A stretch of DNA of 39,386 nucleotides from assembly GCA_013416795.1 (NCBI GenBank), contig RQSC01000602.1, positions 77,224-116,609 on the forward strand. The letters are read 5' to 3'. Source of the stretch: Prasinococcaceae sp. CCMP 1430 (Eukaryota > Prasinodermophyta > Palmophyllophyceae > Prasinococcales > Prasinococcaceae). Position numbers and translations under genes: made by a program. Positions 17,895 through 26,982 of the stretch are shown here, piece after piece. The notes below the pieces were generated by a model that worked only from the letters and a program-made list of their open reading frames with translations, was not told the origin of the DNA and searched no databases. Within the stretch, counting starts at the first letter, position 1. Each line of letters starts with the position of its first letter.

Positions 17895-20800
17895 CTATCC
17901 ACCCGTAGCGCGGCTGCGAGAGCTGCGCCTTGGGCGGTCGTGTGTGTGCACGCCGCACGCGCGGAGCACGCATGCCGACGATGAACTGTGCAGGCCGTCG
18001 GCAAGGACCCGAAGGACCTTGTCCGTCGGCCAGCGGCTTGGGTTTGTCGCCGTGACCCTGTGGGTGAAGAGGTGCTCGATGGCACTTCTGGAGGACCTGT
18101 GCGCCCGGCCCAGGGTGTCGAACGCCAGCGTGTGGAACTGGATGCCGTGGTGCGAGCAGATCTTCGCGTACTTCTGGCAGTGAACCTTGTAGAGGCGCTC
18201 CAGGCCCGCCGCTGTGGACGGGTTCGCGCCTGCCATGTTGATCTTGGCGGACGGATCCGTGAAGGTGACGTCGAGGCAGTGTCTGTTGCCATTGTTGGTG
18301 TCGGTGATGACTAGGTCCGAGCGCAGGTCAGTGGGCTGGCCATTTTCGTCAGTACCGAACGAGTACTCGAACGAGTTGGTGGAGCTGGGGCCGTTGGTGT
18401 GCACGTGGTAGCCGGTGCGGCGAGCGACCTTCGCGAAGTTGCGCACGAGGCGGTTGTGGCGGTAGGTGCGCTCCCCTGCTGTCGACAAGCAGACCGTGGC
18501 GTGGGCGCCGTTGATGCCTGCTGCAGAGTGGCACGAGGGAGCGTGTGGGGCGTCCGGAGAGACGAGCCTCGACTGCAGCCCGAAGCGACGACACCAGGCC
18601 ATGCAGTAGCCGCGCTCGGTGATGCGAGGCATGAGCGGGTCTTGTGGGGAGGCGAAGCGGTGTCTGTAGACAGGGTGCTTGAACGTGCGATACATGCAGT
18701 TGTCCTTGTGCAAGACGGAGCTGAGGCGAACGAGGTCCTCCGTTGTGACGTTGGAGAGGGTGAGGAGCTCGTTCTTGATGAGTCCGTCGACGGCTTTCTG
18801 CAGGATGTTCTGGCAGACGTCCGCCGGGATTGACATGGAAGCTGGGTCGGCATTGGCTGGGAACGGTGGAGCTTTGGTGTCGTGGTCGGTGTTGAGCATG
18901 GTCTGCAGGGCCTCGTACAGGGCAGCGCCCGCTGTGTCGGGGCGGGTGAAGTACTGCCAAGCGAGGGGGTGGCGTGTGGCGAGGTGAAGGACTGAAGTCC
19001 TCGCACCAACCCACGCCGGCAGGCGAACGGTGGAAGGGGCGCGCATACCGAATCCTCCCTGGGAGATCGGAAGCCCGACGTGCTTGGGGAAGATCTTCGC
19101 CAGCGACTCGGTGCGGGTCGGAGTGTCGTCTGGCGGGATCTGGCCGAGCGCGCAGTCCACTGTGGCCTGAAGCAGGGCGTGGTGACGCTTCACGAGGAAG
19201 TGTGTTGGCTCAGCGTACCTGTCCTGTTCGCCCCTGCCGCCCGGGAAGAGGCCGCGCAGGAGGTAGTCGCTGATGGGGTGGACGCACATACGGAGCAGCA
19301 AGAGCGCTGCGCTGTTGTGTCCCCACGCGGAGAACTGGTTGCAGGCGGTGAGCTTGCGGTAGTACACCGCGTCCTTCTTCGCGAGAGCCCCTGCAACGAA
19401 GTCCTTGGTGCCGAGCGGGAAGCCCACGACGACAACGCCTTGAACCGCCCCTGGCGCGCATCCGGCGGTGGAGGTGCGGGGGTCGGGGGGAAGGGAGTCG
19501 AGGTAGGCGACCACCGCCTTGCCGTCGCCCACGGTGAGCAGAGCCGCATCGAGGACGCAGTTGACGTCGGCGATCTTGTCGAGGAGGGCGTTGCCAAGCG
19601 CCTCCTTGCGGGCAGCGGTGAGCCTGTCAGGGTGGACGTGCATGCGCAGCTTGCGTTGCTGGGACTTGGCGAGCGCGACCACTTTGGCGGCGCGTCCACT
19701 CGCCCCGTTGACAGACGCGATGCAGGCGCGAAGGCCCCTCGGAGCGATGTGTAAGCAGCGAAGAGCCGATGCCACGTCCTTGCAGCGCTGCTGCTCGAAG
19801 CGTTGCTGACTGCCTTGCGAGCCATTCGTTGCCGCCGCCCGCCGCTCCAACTTGGGCTCCTCAGCCGCCAGTAGCGAGATGAAGGCCCGAAGTTCTTCGA
19901 CGGAAGGCTTGCTTGGGATGGTGGAGAGTGGAGGAGGGGGTAGCGCGGTCGACTCTTTGCCGTGGAAGGCGGAGTGGGGGCGGAAGGTGACGACTTTGTC
20001 AGAGTCGAGACCGTGGTAAGTCACCCCCACTGTGGCCATCGCCTCGTTGAGCAGATCCGTGGCCTTGGCCAGCGGGACCTTGGCGCCGTCGCAGACCGTC
20101 GCGACGTCGTCGATGATGGAGAGGACCATGGCGTCGGGGTCCAGCTTGCGGATCTCGGTGACGTACTGCATCAGTGGCTCGCGAGAGACCAGGCAGTGCA
20201 GGAGGGACCCGAAGGCGCATCCTTGGGTGGCGCCGCGAGACGAGATGACCCGTTCGTTGCTGGCGCTGCCAGCGACGAAGAACGACGTCGGGCCGCCGTA
20301 CAGGAGGCGCACGTAGGGCAAGAGCTCCGGCATGTCACGCTTGACCGCATCGAAAGTCTTGGTGCGGTGTGGAGTCTGGAACGCGTTGGCCGCATCGGCA
20401 GTGTGAAGCACACGCGTAGACTCTGCGGGCGTGATGGCGTCGGCGTCCCTGAGGTCTCCGTTTTGGTCGAAGTACGCGTCCAGAAGAGCGGCTTGGACCA
20501 TGTGGGCGACGGCAGAGCATCCATCGACTTCCATGCCGAGCTGGTGGCCTCCGGTGTCTTGGAAGAGCCGGCGCGCCTCGAAGATGGTCTGGCGTACGAC
20601 GGTGGCGCTGAGGATGCGTCGAAAGATCGGCAGGATGCCCACAGGCCGGATGGATGTGGGGTCACCTGTCTTCTTCTGCAGCGGGAGAAGCATGCCCTCG
20701 CGAAAGTAGCGGACGACCGGAGAGTTCGGTTCGAACGGAGCGGTGGAGAGCCACTTGGCGAGGGCGGTGGCGGCGGAGGGCGCGACCTCGAGCAGGAGCT

Positions 20801-21098
20801 GGATGAACTCGTTGCGCCAGCCCCAAGCGTCTGCGGCCTTGCCGCGCTTGAGGCGTTCGAAGGCGAGCAGGAGTTCCTCCGCCGAACAGTCGATGCCCTC
20901 ATCGGAGTCAGGGGGAGGTGGCGGTGGAGCTGGCGGCCACGTGTACGACTCGTAGTCATCCTCTGCCTGCGGGTGAAGCTCGCGCAGCTTGTGCAGGACG
21001 GCTGGGTCGGACGCATTTTTGTGCCGCGCTGTTGCACGCGCGCGCAGCTGGCGTGTGCAGCACAAGGCCACGCCCTTCCGCGCGAGCGTGCGCCACAC
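17895..21098 (-). CDS. Reverse transcriptase with C-terminal restriction-like endonuclease, non-LTR type
   Basis: An uninterrupted frame of 1067 codons ends at 17897-17895. RT motifs are in order: RPVGILPIFRRILS (fingers), HTADAANAFQT (motif A), SSRGATQGCAFGSLLHCL (motif B) and SIIDDVATV (motif C, IIDD at 20117-20106, in place of YxDD). The C-terminal 200 residues hold a Cys/His-rich stretch (CHSAAGINGAHATVC), YRHNRLVR, then RSDLVITDT and HCLDVTFTD. That arrangement is typical of the restriction-like endonucleases of early-branching non-LTR elements. The first 28 codons, upstream of about 21012, are antisense of a tandem repeat, so the natural N-terminus is probably missing and the element 5' truncated. 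No stop breaks the rest, so the insertion looks recent. The element's 3' tip appears to be at 17811, next to truncated copia. Confidence 0.85.
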   Translation of the reverse strand: MWRTLARKGVALCCTRQLRARATARHKNASDPAVLHKLRELHPQAEDDYESYTWPPAPPPPPPDSDEGIDCSAEELLLAFERLKRGKAADAWGWRNEFIQLLLEVAPSAATALAKWLSTAPFEPNSPVVRYFREGMLLPLQKKTGDPTSIRPVGILPIFRRILSATVVRQTIFEARRLFQDTGGHQLGMEVDGCSAVAHMVQAALLDAYFDQNGDLRDADAITPAESTRVLHTADAANAFQTPHRTKTFDAVKRDMPELLPYVRLLYGGPTSFFVAGSASNERVISSRGATQGCAFGSLLHCLVSREPLMQYVTEIRKLDPDAMVLSIIDDVATVCDGAKVPLAKATDLLNEAMATVGVTYHGLDSDKVVTFRPHSAFHGKESTALPPPPLSTIPSKPSVEELRAFISLLAAEEPKLERRAAATNGSQGSQQRFEQQRCKDVASALRCLHIAPRGLRACIASVNGASGRAAKVVALAKSQQRKLRMHVHPDRLTAARKEALGNALLDKIADVNCVLDAALLTVGDGKAVVAYLDSLPPDPRTSTAGCAPGAVQGVVVVGFPLGTKDFVAGALAKKDAVYYRKLTACNQFSAWGHNSAALLLLRMCVHPISDYLLRGLFPGGRGEQDRYAEPTHFLVKRHHALLQATVDCALGQIPPDDTPTRTESLAKIFPKHVGLPISQGGFGMRAPSTVRLPAWVGARTSVLHLATRHPLAWQYFTRPDTAGAALYEALQTMLNTDHDTKAPPFPANADPASMSIPADVCQNILQKAVDGLIKNELLTLSNVTTEDLVRLSSVLHKDNCMYRTFKHPVYRHRFASPQDPLMPRITERGYCMAWCRRFGLQSRLVSPDAPHAPSCHSAAGINGAHATVCLSTAGERTYRHNRLVRNFAKVARRTGYHVHTNGPSSTNSFEYSFGTDENGQPTDLRSDLVITDTNNGNRHCLDVTFTDPSAKINMAGANPSTAAGLERLYKVHCQKYAKICSHHGIQFHTLAFDTLGRAHRSSRSAIEHLFTHRVTATNPSRWPTDKVLRVLADGLHSSSSACVLRACGVHTHDRPRRSSRSRATGG

Positions 21099-21500
21099 GA
21101 TCGATGCGACGCGCCACCGCGCGCGGCCGCCGTGCTATGCGCGCTCTGCAGCGCAACAAAACGCCTGCGCGTGCGCCAAGATGCCTGCGCGGGGCCGCTG
21201 TGCTATCCGCGCTTTGCAGCGCAAGAAAATGCCTGCACGCGCGCCAATCGCACGCCGCATTTTTATGCCACGCTGTCGCACGCACGCGCAGCTAGCGTGT
21301 GCAGCACAAGGCCACGCTCTTCCGCGCGAGCGTGCGCCTCACAATTGATGTGACACGCCAACACGCGCGGCTGCTGTGCCATGCGTGCTCTGCAGCGCAA
21401 GAAAACGACAGCACATGCACCAAGACGCCTGCGCGTGGCCGCTGTGTTATACGCGCTCTGCAGCGCAAGAAATTGCCTGCACATGCGCCAAGACATCTGC
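21013..21500. repeat. Tandem repeat, two 244-base units with inner ~70-base repeats
   Basis: The block starting GCATTTTTGTGCC at 21013 recurs as GCATTTTTATGCC at 21257. Each unit contains two inner copies of a stretch with GCAGCGCAAGAAAA (near 21155, 21221, 21397, 21465). The units are clearly diverged. They abut the RT ORF at its 5' side and encode, in antisense, its first residues. Confidence 0.8.
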
Positions 21501-21891
21501 GCCGTTCCCGTGCGTGCCTCTACCGCATGAACGCTGCAGATACTCCCATTGCACACGCGGCGCGCACGTCAATGCGCCGACACAAGCGGATGGCCACTAC
21601 GCAGATGCAACGCAGCACTTGTACAAGCCTCGGATGCGCCTTGAGCAACAACCCCTGCAAGACCTCGTGCTATTCATGCACAGCGCAAAATCAACACGCG
21701 CCCGCTGCGTGTCGCCAGGATACTGCCCAAACACCTACCTGAGCGTGTTCATCTGCTGTTAAGGTTCTACCTTCGTGGACCACTCTCTCGGCTCCATCCC
21801 CCCCCCCCTTGCCGTCATACGCGAGGGGGAGAAAGAAAGGACAGAGAGAGAACATCGGAAGATCAGCGTGGACCTTGTATGTACATTGGGC
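21501..21891. other. Non-coding stretch
   Basis: Diverged sequence follows the 244-base repeats, then a poly-C run (21798-21809) and a purine-rich GAGAAAGAAAGG stretch. I see no gene, RT fragment or cryptochrome-like sequence here. Confidence 0.5.
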
Positions 21892-22617
21892 ACGCTGACC
21901 TGCGTCGACGATCGGGTAGTCCGTACGCCCCTGCCGCCACGTCTTGAAGAGGTTCTGGTCGTGGCACCAGGGGAGCACGCGCAAGTTCTCCAGGAGCGAG
22001 CTCTCGCGCGTGAACGGGTAGTGGAAGGCCTTGCCAGACGTCAAGCGCGGAGATCTCGCCGTAGTACAGGAAGGCGCTCAGGCAGCTCGTGCTAGGCGTA
22101 TCGCCGTCGTCGACCACGCGCTGAAGCTTCGCGCGGTCCATCTTGCCCAGGTGGCTCTCGGCCCCGATGAACTGCATGAACCGCTTCATGGCGGACTCCT
22201 CTCCGGGCGTCCTGCGCTGGGGCAGCAGGGGGTTCGACGACGCCTCCGCGGGTTCCTCGAGGCCGAGCTCCCCGACCGACTCGCCGTCGTGGTCCGCGAG
22301 GCGAGGCGCGGGCGTCAGCCACGCTGGTGCGAACAGTGGCGAGCGTCGTATGTCGAAAACGCCTTGCTGTCGTCACCGAGCACGTTCCATCGCTCGAACT
22401 GGAGGTCGGCGTTGTACGTGTGCTTGTCACGCACCAGGCTCACGGGGTCGAAAAGGTGGTTGATATTGACCGGTTTGGCACTTGACTCCTCGCAGACCTC
22501 CAGCAGGGCTGCCAACATCTCCGCCGATCTCCTGATGACCAGCTTGGCACCCAGCGCGTCGAGCGTGCCCGCGAACGCCTCGAGGCTCTGCTTGAGCCAC
22601 CAGAGCAAGCAGCTGCT
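21892..22617 (-). pseudogene. Cryptochrome pseudogene, inverted N-terminal part
   Basis: Read on the minus strand from about 22617, this encodes the front part of a plant-type cryptochrome. It has CLLWWLKQSLEAFAGTLDAL, NINHLFDPVSLVRD, NADLQFERW and AFSTYD. After a frame change come ESVGELGLE, MKRFMQFIG, TSCLSAFLYYGEISALDVW, and after another frame change FHYPFTRESSLLENLRVLPW and FKTWRQGRTDYPIVDAG. The first ~60 residues of a normal photolyase domain are absent. About 15 residues are missing after LVRD, and about 45 between ALDVW and FHYPF, with frameshifts. The matching continuation is on the opposite strand starting at 22618. The gene is therefore broken. Confidence 0.85.
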
Positions 22618-23085
22618 GGCTGGATCCACAACAGCATGTGCGTGCTGTGCGCGAGCTTCCTAGTCAAGTACATGCTCATACCGTGGCATTGGGGCCTCAA
22701 GTACTTCAGGGACGGCCTACTAGACGCGGACATCGAGTCGGACGTGCTCGGCTGGCAGTACATCAACGGCTGCCTGCCCTGCGGTGTGCCGTTCGACGAG
22801 CTGCCGGACCTGTATGCGGAGGACCTGAAACTCAACCTGCAGGGGCGCTACGTGCGCTGCTGGGTGCCCGAGCTGAGCCGGCTGCCCAGCGAGTGCATAC
22901 ACAGGCCCTCGGCGACCGACTGTCCGACACTCGAGGCCGCGGGTGTGGAGCTCGGCGCGACCTACCCACTACCGGTGTCGGACGAGACGACCGCCCGCGA
23001 GCGCGCCAACAACGCGCTCGAGCACATGCGCTCGGTCGTCGCCAGTGGCAACACCTCGGAGCCGGCGCCCTACACGGCCGATTAA
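22618..23085 (+). pseudogene. Cryptochrome pseudogene, C-terminal (FAD-binding) part
   Basis: The plus-strand frame from GGC TGG at 22618 to TAA 23083-23085 encodes the last third of a plant-type cryptochrome photolyase-homology region. It includes GWIHNS, LIPWHWGLKYFRDGLLDADI, DVLGWQYINGCLP, YVRCWVPELSRLP, then ECIHRP and AAGVELGATYPLP. It is intronless and has no internal stop. The residue order continues directly from the inverted part, with roughly five residues lost at the junction. No promoter or intact N-terminus exists. Confidence 0.88.
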
Positions 23086-23133
23086 TCCCATTGGCTCCAT
23101 TGATGTCGACAGAGCAAACAACCAACTGTTTCG

Positions 23134-23346
23134 AAAGCCCTGGCGGACCCCGTCTGGCGCGAACCAATGCGTGCTCTTGTAGAGTCCCACACGGACTCCA
23201 CATGGATACTGGTACCTCAGGAAGTCGTGCCGCCAGGGACCAAGATCCACAACTCGCTATGGCGTCTCGAAACAAACCGTGATGCCAACGGTGCCATCAT
23301 CAAGCGCTTGGCTCGATGGGAACGACCAGGACTGACCTGCTGCTAA
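23134..23346 (+). pseudogene. copia reverse transcriptase N-terminal fragment
   Basis: The frame reads KALADPVWREPMRALVES, then STWILVPQEVVPPGTKIHN and LETNRDANGAIIKRLARW. This is the start of the copia RT domain (usual pattern: A..DP.W..AM..E......TW.LV, K..R.ADG...R.KARLVA). It ends at TAA 23344-23346, inside a 16-base direct repeat. It sits directly after the cryptochrome copy and is the missing middle of the copia piece that stops at 17806. Confidence 0.8.
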
Positions 23347-23372
23347 GGGTGCGATTACTGACCTGCTGCTAA
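23331..23372. repeat. 16-base direct repeat flanking a 10-base insert
   Basis: ACTGACCTGCTGCTAA occurs at 23331-23346 and again at 23357-23372. Between them is only GGGTGCGATT, identical to the bases at the 3' boundary of the RT element (17811-17820). The layout is that of a target-site duplication around an extremely short insert. Confidence 0.75.
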
Positions 23373-23441
23373 CTGACCAAGTGTCATGCACACCGGCTCT
23401 TCCAAGCCCAGCCGTCGATGCCGCCATGGCTGAGGCACCTA

Positions 23442-23580
23442 TACCGCTCCATAATGAGCTGCCACACCAGTCGCCCATCGACTGCGGCACCCCCCTCTCA
23501 CCTACCGCTCCATAGTGAGCTGCCACACCAGTCGCCCAACGACTGCGGCCACCCCTCTCACCTCGCTCCCCAGTGAGCTG
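23442..23580. repeat. 61-base tandem repeat, about 2.3 copies
   Basis: TACCGCTCCATAATGAGCTG begins at 23442 and recurs with few changes at 23503. A third, partial and diverged copy starts near 23562. It is non-coding and lies between the copia RT fragment and the 62-base array. Confidence 0.8.
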
Positions 23581-23707
23581 CCTACGAAGCCACCCATGGC
23601 CGAGGCCCCACAAAAGTGTATGCCATCGACACCGCAATGACTGAGGCCACCTGTTTCTTTCCAGAAAAGATTCGAGCTCATATGCTGCTAAGGCCCCAAG
23701 AGGTCGT

Positions 23708-23955
23708 CTGCTCACTGAGCACAGAGCGTAAGCCCTACAACAGGCAGCACAAGTCCCGAAGGGGCACATCTGCTCACTGAGCACAGAGCGTAAGCCCTAC
23801 AACAGGCAGCACAAGTCCCGAAGGGGCACATCTGCTCACTGAGCACAGAGCGTAAGCCCTACAACAGGCAGCACAAGTCCCGAAGGGGCACATCTGCTCA
23901 TTGAGCACAGAGCATAAGTCCTACACCAGGCAGCACAAGTCCCGAAGGGGCACCA
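23708..23955. repeat. 62-base tandem array derived from the copia 3' end
   Basis: Four units start at 23708, 23770, 23832 and 23894. The first three are essentially identical, and the fourth has several changes that match the unit next to the inverted RNase H piece at 15917-15990. Each contains CTCACTGAGCACAGAGCGTA and CAGCACAAGTCCCGAAGGGG. Beyond the array a second motif, CCCCACCAAAGGCATCGAAG, occurs twice (about 23976 and 24066). A purine tract (TCTAGGGGGAGTG) at about 24110 could be a polypurine tract before an LTR. Confidence 0.9.
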
Positions 23956-24447
23956 CATATGCTTCACGTGTAAGTCCCCACCAAAGGCATCGAAGCTCTG
24001 AGCGTAAGTCCGTACCAAACGGCAAACCCAAGTCCCACAACGGGCACCGCTTCTAGTGTAAGACCCCACCAAAGGCATCGAAGCTCTTGCATCCCTGCTC
24101 TGGCGTGCTCTAGGGGGAGTGAAACAGATACAAACCCTCTTACCGTCGGCACATCACCTAACCCAAACTGCGCCTACCCGAAGGATATTGGCCCACTCGC
24201 GACAGTGGGACCATACGGAACCGGGGCGGGAAAATGCGCCCTGCGCAGGCGCAGAGGCGGGTAGTGTGTGCGCGTCAGTGCGCAGCGGTGCCACTCTGCA
24301 CGCAGTAAGACAGCACACCTAAAGGGGGAGCCCCCGTGTGCCTGTGCTCGTGCACGCGCCACTGCCGCGCCTCTCACGCGGCAGCGCCGCCGCCGCGCCT
24401 CTCGCGCGGCAGCCACGCCCCCAACGTGGTTTTCAGCCTTACACATC

Positions 24448-24906
24448 CTGTCGCAGAGCAAACATCTACGGAAGCACATACCGAACCAAGGCCATCTCGA
24501 CCAGTCCTTGTCACTCCCATGGCAGGACAACTCAATGATGATGAAGTGGCCATGGTCGCAATGACTGCGATTTCAATGGCTTCATGCAAGCCTATGCGTA
24601 CGCCTTTCGCTCCTGGAACCATCATCGATGCCAGCCAACCCATACCGGACAACCCCTACCGTAACATCGTGGGGAGTTTGACTTTCCTTGCTGCTACCAC
24701 TCGCCCCGACCTGGCATTTACTGCCTCTTTCCTCGCGCGATGGAATCACCAGCCCAACGAAAGTGTGCTCAAGATCGCGAAGCGCGCCCTCCGTTACTGC
24801 CAGGGTACTCGTCACTATGGCATCTTCTTTCAGTCCTCCACCAACCTTGAGCGCACGGCCAGGTTGGCGCTTGTGGACCATGCGGTTGGCGCGGTCGGCC
24901 TCGCTC
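24448..24906 (+). pseudogene. copia deletion derivative: gag fragment joined in frame to RT C-terminus
   Basis: Bases 24450-24571 match 17020-17126 of the gag region at high identity (encoding SRPVLVTPMAGQ, DDEVAMVAMTA). From about 24573 the same frame continues with SMASCKPMRTPFAPG, YRNIVGSLTFLAATTRPDLA and LKIAKRALRYCQGT, the C-terminal end of the copia RT. The protease, integrase and RT catalytic core are deleted between the two. The frame then runs into unrelated sequence and stops near 24923. Confidence 0.85.
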
Positions 24907-25049
24907 ATGGTAGTAGATCATGAGTGTTACACTTACTGTTGACATTTGGGAGGGGGAGGTGGCGTTGCGGCCACAAGAGGGAGTCACGTGCACTGGTGCT
25001 CCTCCGGACATGATGCTTGGTGCCGGTTATTGGGTCAGGTTAGCCGTTG
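24907..25049. other. Short non-coding gap
   Basis: A boundary between the retroelement cluster and the lipase gene. No feature is seen. Confidence 0.5.
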
Positions 25050-26982
25050 TCAGCCAGTCGCGTCGCCAGCAGCGTCCTTCTCAGCCCATGCGCGGACGAA
25101 TTGCTCGCGCGTCGGGCCATTCCACGCAGGCCCAGCGTCGGCCCATGCCTCGGGGGTGATTTTGTAGATGGCATGCAGATAGCCAACAAAGTGGTCATCC
25201 GCCTTGGCTGCCATCGATCCCTTGACAGTCGACACCTTTGGGGGGTGAGCCGAGGCTGGATCTGACTCCGACTCGATGCGCGCGTCACGACTCTGGTCTT
25301 CGTGAGGCGTTCGGTCGTCAGCCGAGCCTTCGTCCTTCATCGTGGCGGCCTTGCTGGCTGGAGCGGCCACGTGGTGCGCGTACGGGTTGAAGTTGCACAG
25401 GACAGACGATGTCCAAAGCGGCGCCTCCGACCCGTCCGCGTACGCCTCGACCCTGCCCTTGCCCGGCAGGAGGACGAGGTTTCCTGCGTGCTTGTAATTC
25501 AGCATGGGTACGCGCGCGACGACGTCGTGCCCATGAACAAAGCGCCAGTGACCCCGCAGCTGAGGCCAAGCATCGAGCTCGGCCGCGAACTGGACGTCCC
25601 CAACTCGGGGGGCGCCAAAGGTGAACAGCGACACCTTGACGTCCTTGGGCAGGGCGTTCACCTTGGACAGGCGCCACGCCATGATGTTGGCCAGCGATCC
25701 GCCCAGACTGTGCCCGGTAATGTACACCTCCTTCAAGTCAGTGTGTCGGTGTGTCAGTTTTAGTAGCAGGAGCTCCAGCTCCTTCGCAACTGCACATGAT
25801 GAGCGCAACGATAGACAGTCGTCAGCTCGCGCGATTCAGGACTAGCACACCCGCGCGCGCGCGCGCCAGCGCCAGCACGCATAACGCACGAAGGAGCACG
25901 CTGGGGGTCGCACACGCGCACGCACCGCCCATGCTGTAGTATGCGTCATGAAAGCCGTGGTGGCAGCGGGGGCCTACGGTGCCGCGCGCGTTGCCCACTC
26001 GCGTCTTGAGGAACTCAAGGTCGGTAATGATGTTGGCCGTGCTGTCCGTGCCGCGAAACGTCACGTAGATGCTGCGCGTGGACCCCGACACGAGGACCAC
26101 GGCGTTGGTATCGACATTTCTCTTCTTGCCCTGCTTCGACCGACCGCTATCCTCATCCTTCGAATGGATGTACCACAGCGCCCGGATGTCCTCGCCGATC
26201 TTGAGTGAAGGCAGGATGGTCGCAGTCAGGCGCGCCAGGTGCGAGTTCGAGCTTCTGAAGCCCTCCGCGAAGGTCGCACCGAGCTCAATCGCCTCCGCAA
26301 TGCGCTTGTGTGCATCCGCGTCCACGGCGCCGGGCCTCCCACCGTCGCCTTCGGAGGGGATTGGAGCAAAGTCCTCCTTGATTGCTGCGGCGCCTCGGTC
26401 GTACGCGCTCGGCAGGGTAGGTTGTGGTGTTTCCCGGATGGTCATCAGCTGCTGCTCCGTGGCTGGCTCCTTCGCCTTGGCCGATGCGATGGCACCGTCG
26501 TTCGCTTCGGCGTCGCCTGCCTGCCTGTCCAAATTCTCGCCAGCGTTGAGCCGCACCTCGTCGGACCAGCCCTCAGGGGTGAAGAAGTAAATGGCGAAAG
26601 ACGAGATGCACATGAGCGTCGCGAGCTCCTTGGGAGGCAGCGGAGGGCGCGAGCGCTCTGGGCGCGCGCAAGGCGGCAAGCACGTGTGCGCGTAGCCGAC
26701 CCACCTGGCCCGCCGCGCATGCTGCGCGTGCTCGCGTATGGTGGAGTCAGGCGCGCAGCAGCACATGCAGAGGGACAGTGCGCCGATGAACCACTCCCGC
26801 ACGCACAGCAGCGGGATGCAGAGGCACGCTCCCCCCCTGGTCGCCTCGGCTGCCGCGCGCGCCTCGGTGAGCGCGCCATGTACGCCCTTATGGGTAGGTG
26901 ACGAAGGGAGCGGCCCCGAAGTCGCCTCACCCGCGGCAGGCTGAGCCTGGGGGGCGTTCGCGTCGGCTGTGGCGGGTGGCAT
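25050..26982 (-). CDS. Class 3 lipase (fungal-type alpha/beta hydrolase)
   Basis: Two exons, 26982-25926 and 25789-25050, give 598 residues. The 136-base intron has a GTGCGT donor and GTGCAG acceptor, and its phase-1 join reads YYSMG-VAKELELLLL. The start is the ATG at 26982 (MPPATADANAP). Residues about 60-85 are Cys-rich and hydrophobic and LMCISSFAIYFF may anchor a membrane. The catalytic domain has VYVTFRG-like IYVTFRGTDSTANIITDLEF (oxyanion region), HHGFHDAYY, then ITGHSLGGSLANIMA with the nucleophilic Ser. The catalytic Asp is probably in HGHDVVARVP and the His in NPYAHHVA. The family hydrolyses triacylglycerols or galactolipids. The C-terminal 100 residues are charged and end in AEKDAAGDATG. 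A stretch of the first exon near 26640-26720 is stop-free but might hide a second intron. Confidence 0.9.

Larger units (their letters stand above)
15581..24906. mobile_element. Retroelement cluster (copia pieces, non-LTR-type RT, repeats, retrocopy)
   Basis: The whole interval differs from its surroundings: lower G+C, A/T-ending codons common in the copia parts, and no intact host gene. Order: inverted RT fragments (15581-15917), inverted copia 3' end (15917-16200), copia gag-protease-integrase start (about 16170-17806, +), reverse transcriptase ORF (17895-21098, -), 244-base repeats (21013-21500), split cryptochrome copy (21892-23085), copia RT start (23134-23346, +), 61- and 62-base arrays (23442-23955), and a gag::RT deletion derivative (about 24448-24906, +). 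Copia parts occur in both orientations and in the wrong order, so several insertions and rearrangements must have happened. Confidence 0.85.

Noticed and set aside
23708-23955. Possible CRISPR array (62-base units)
   Set aside because: Units abut directly with no unique spacers, and the unit matches a copia tail.
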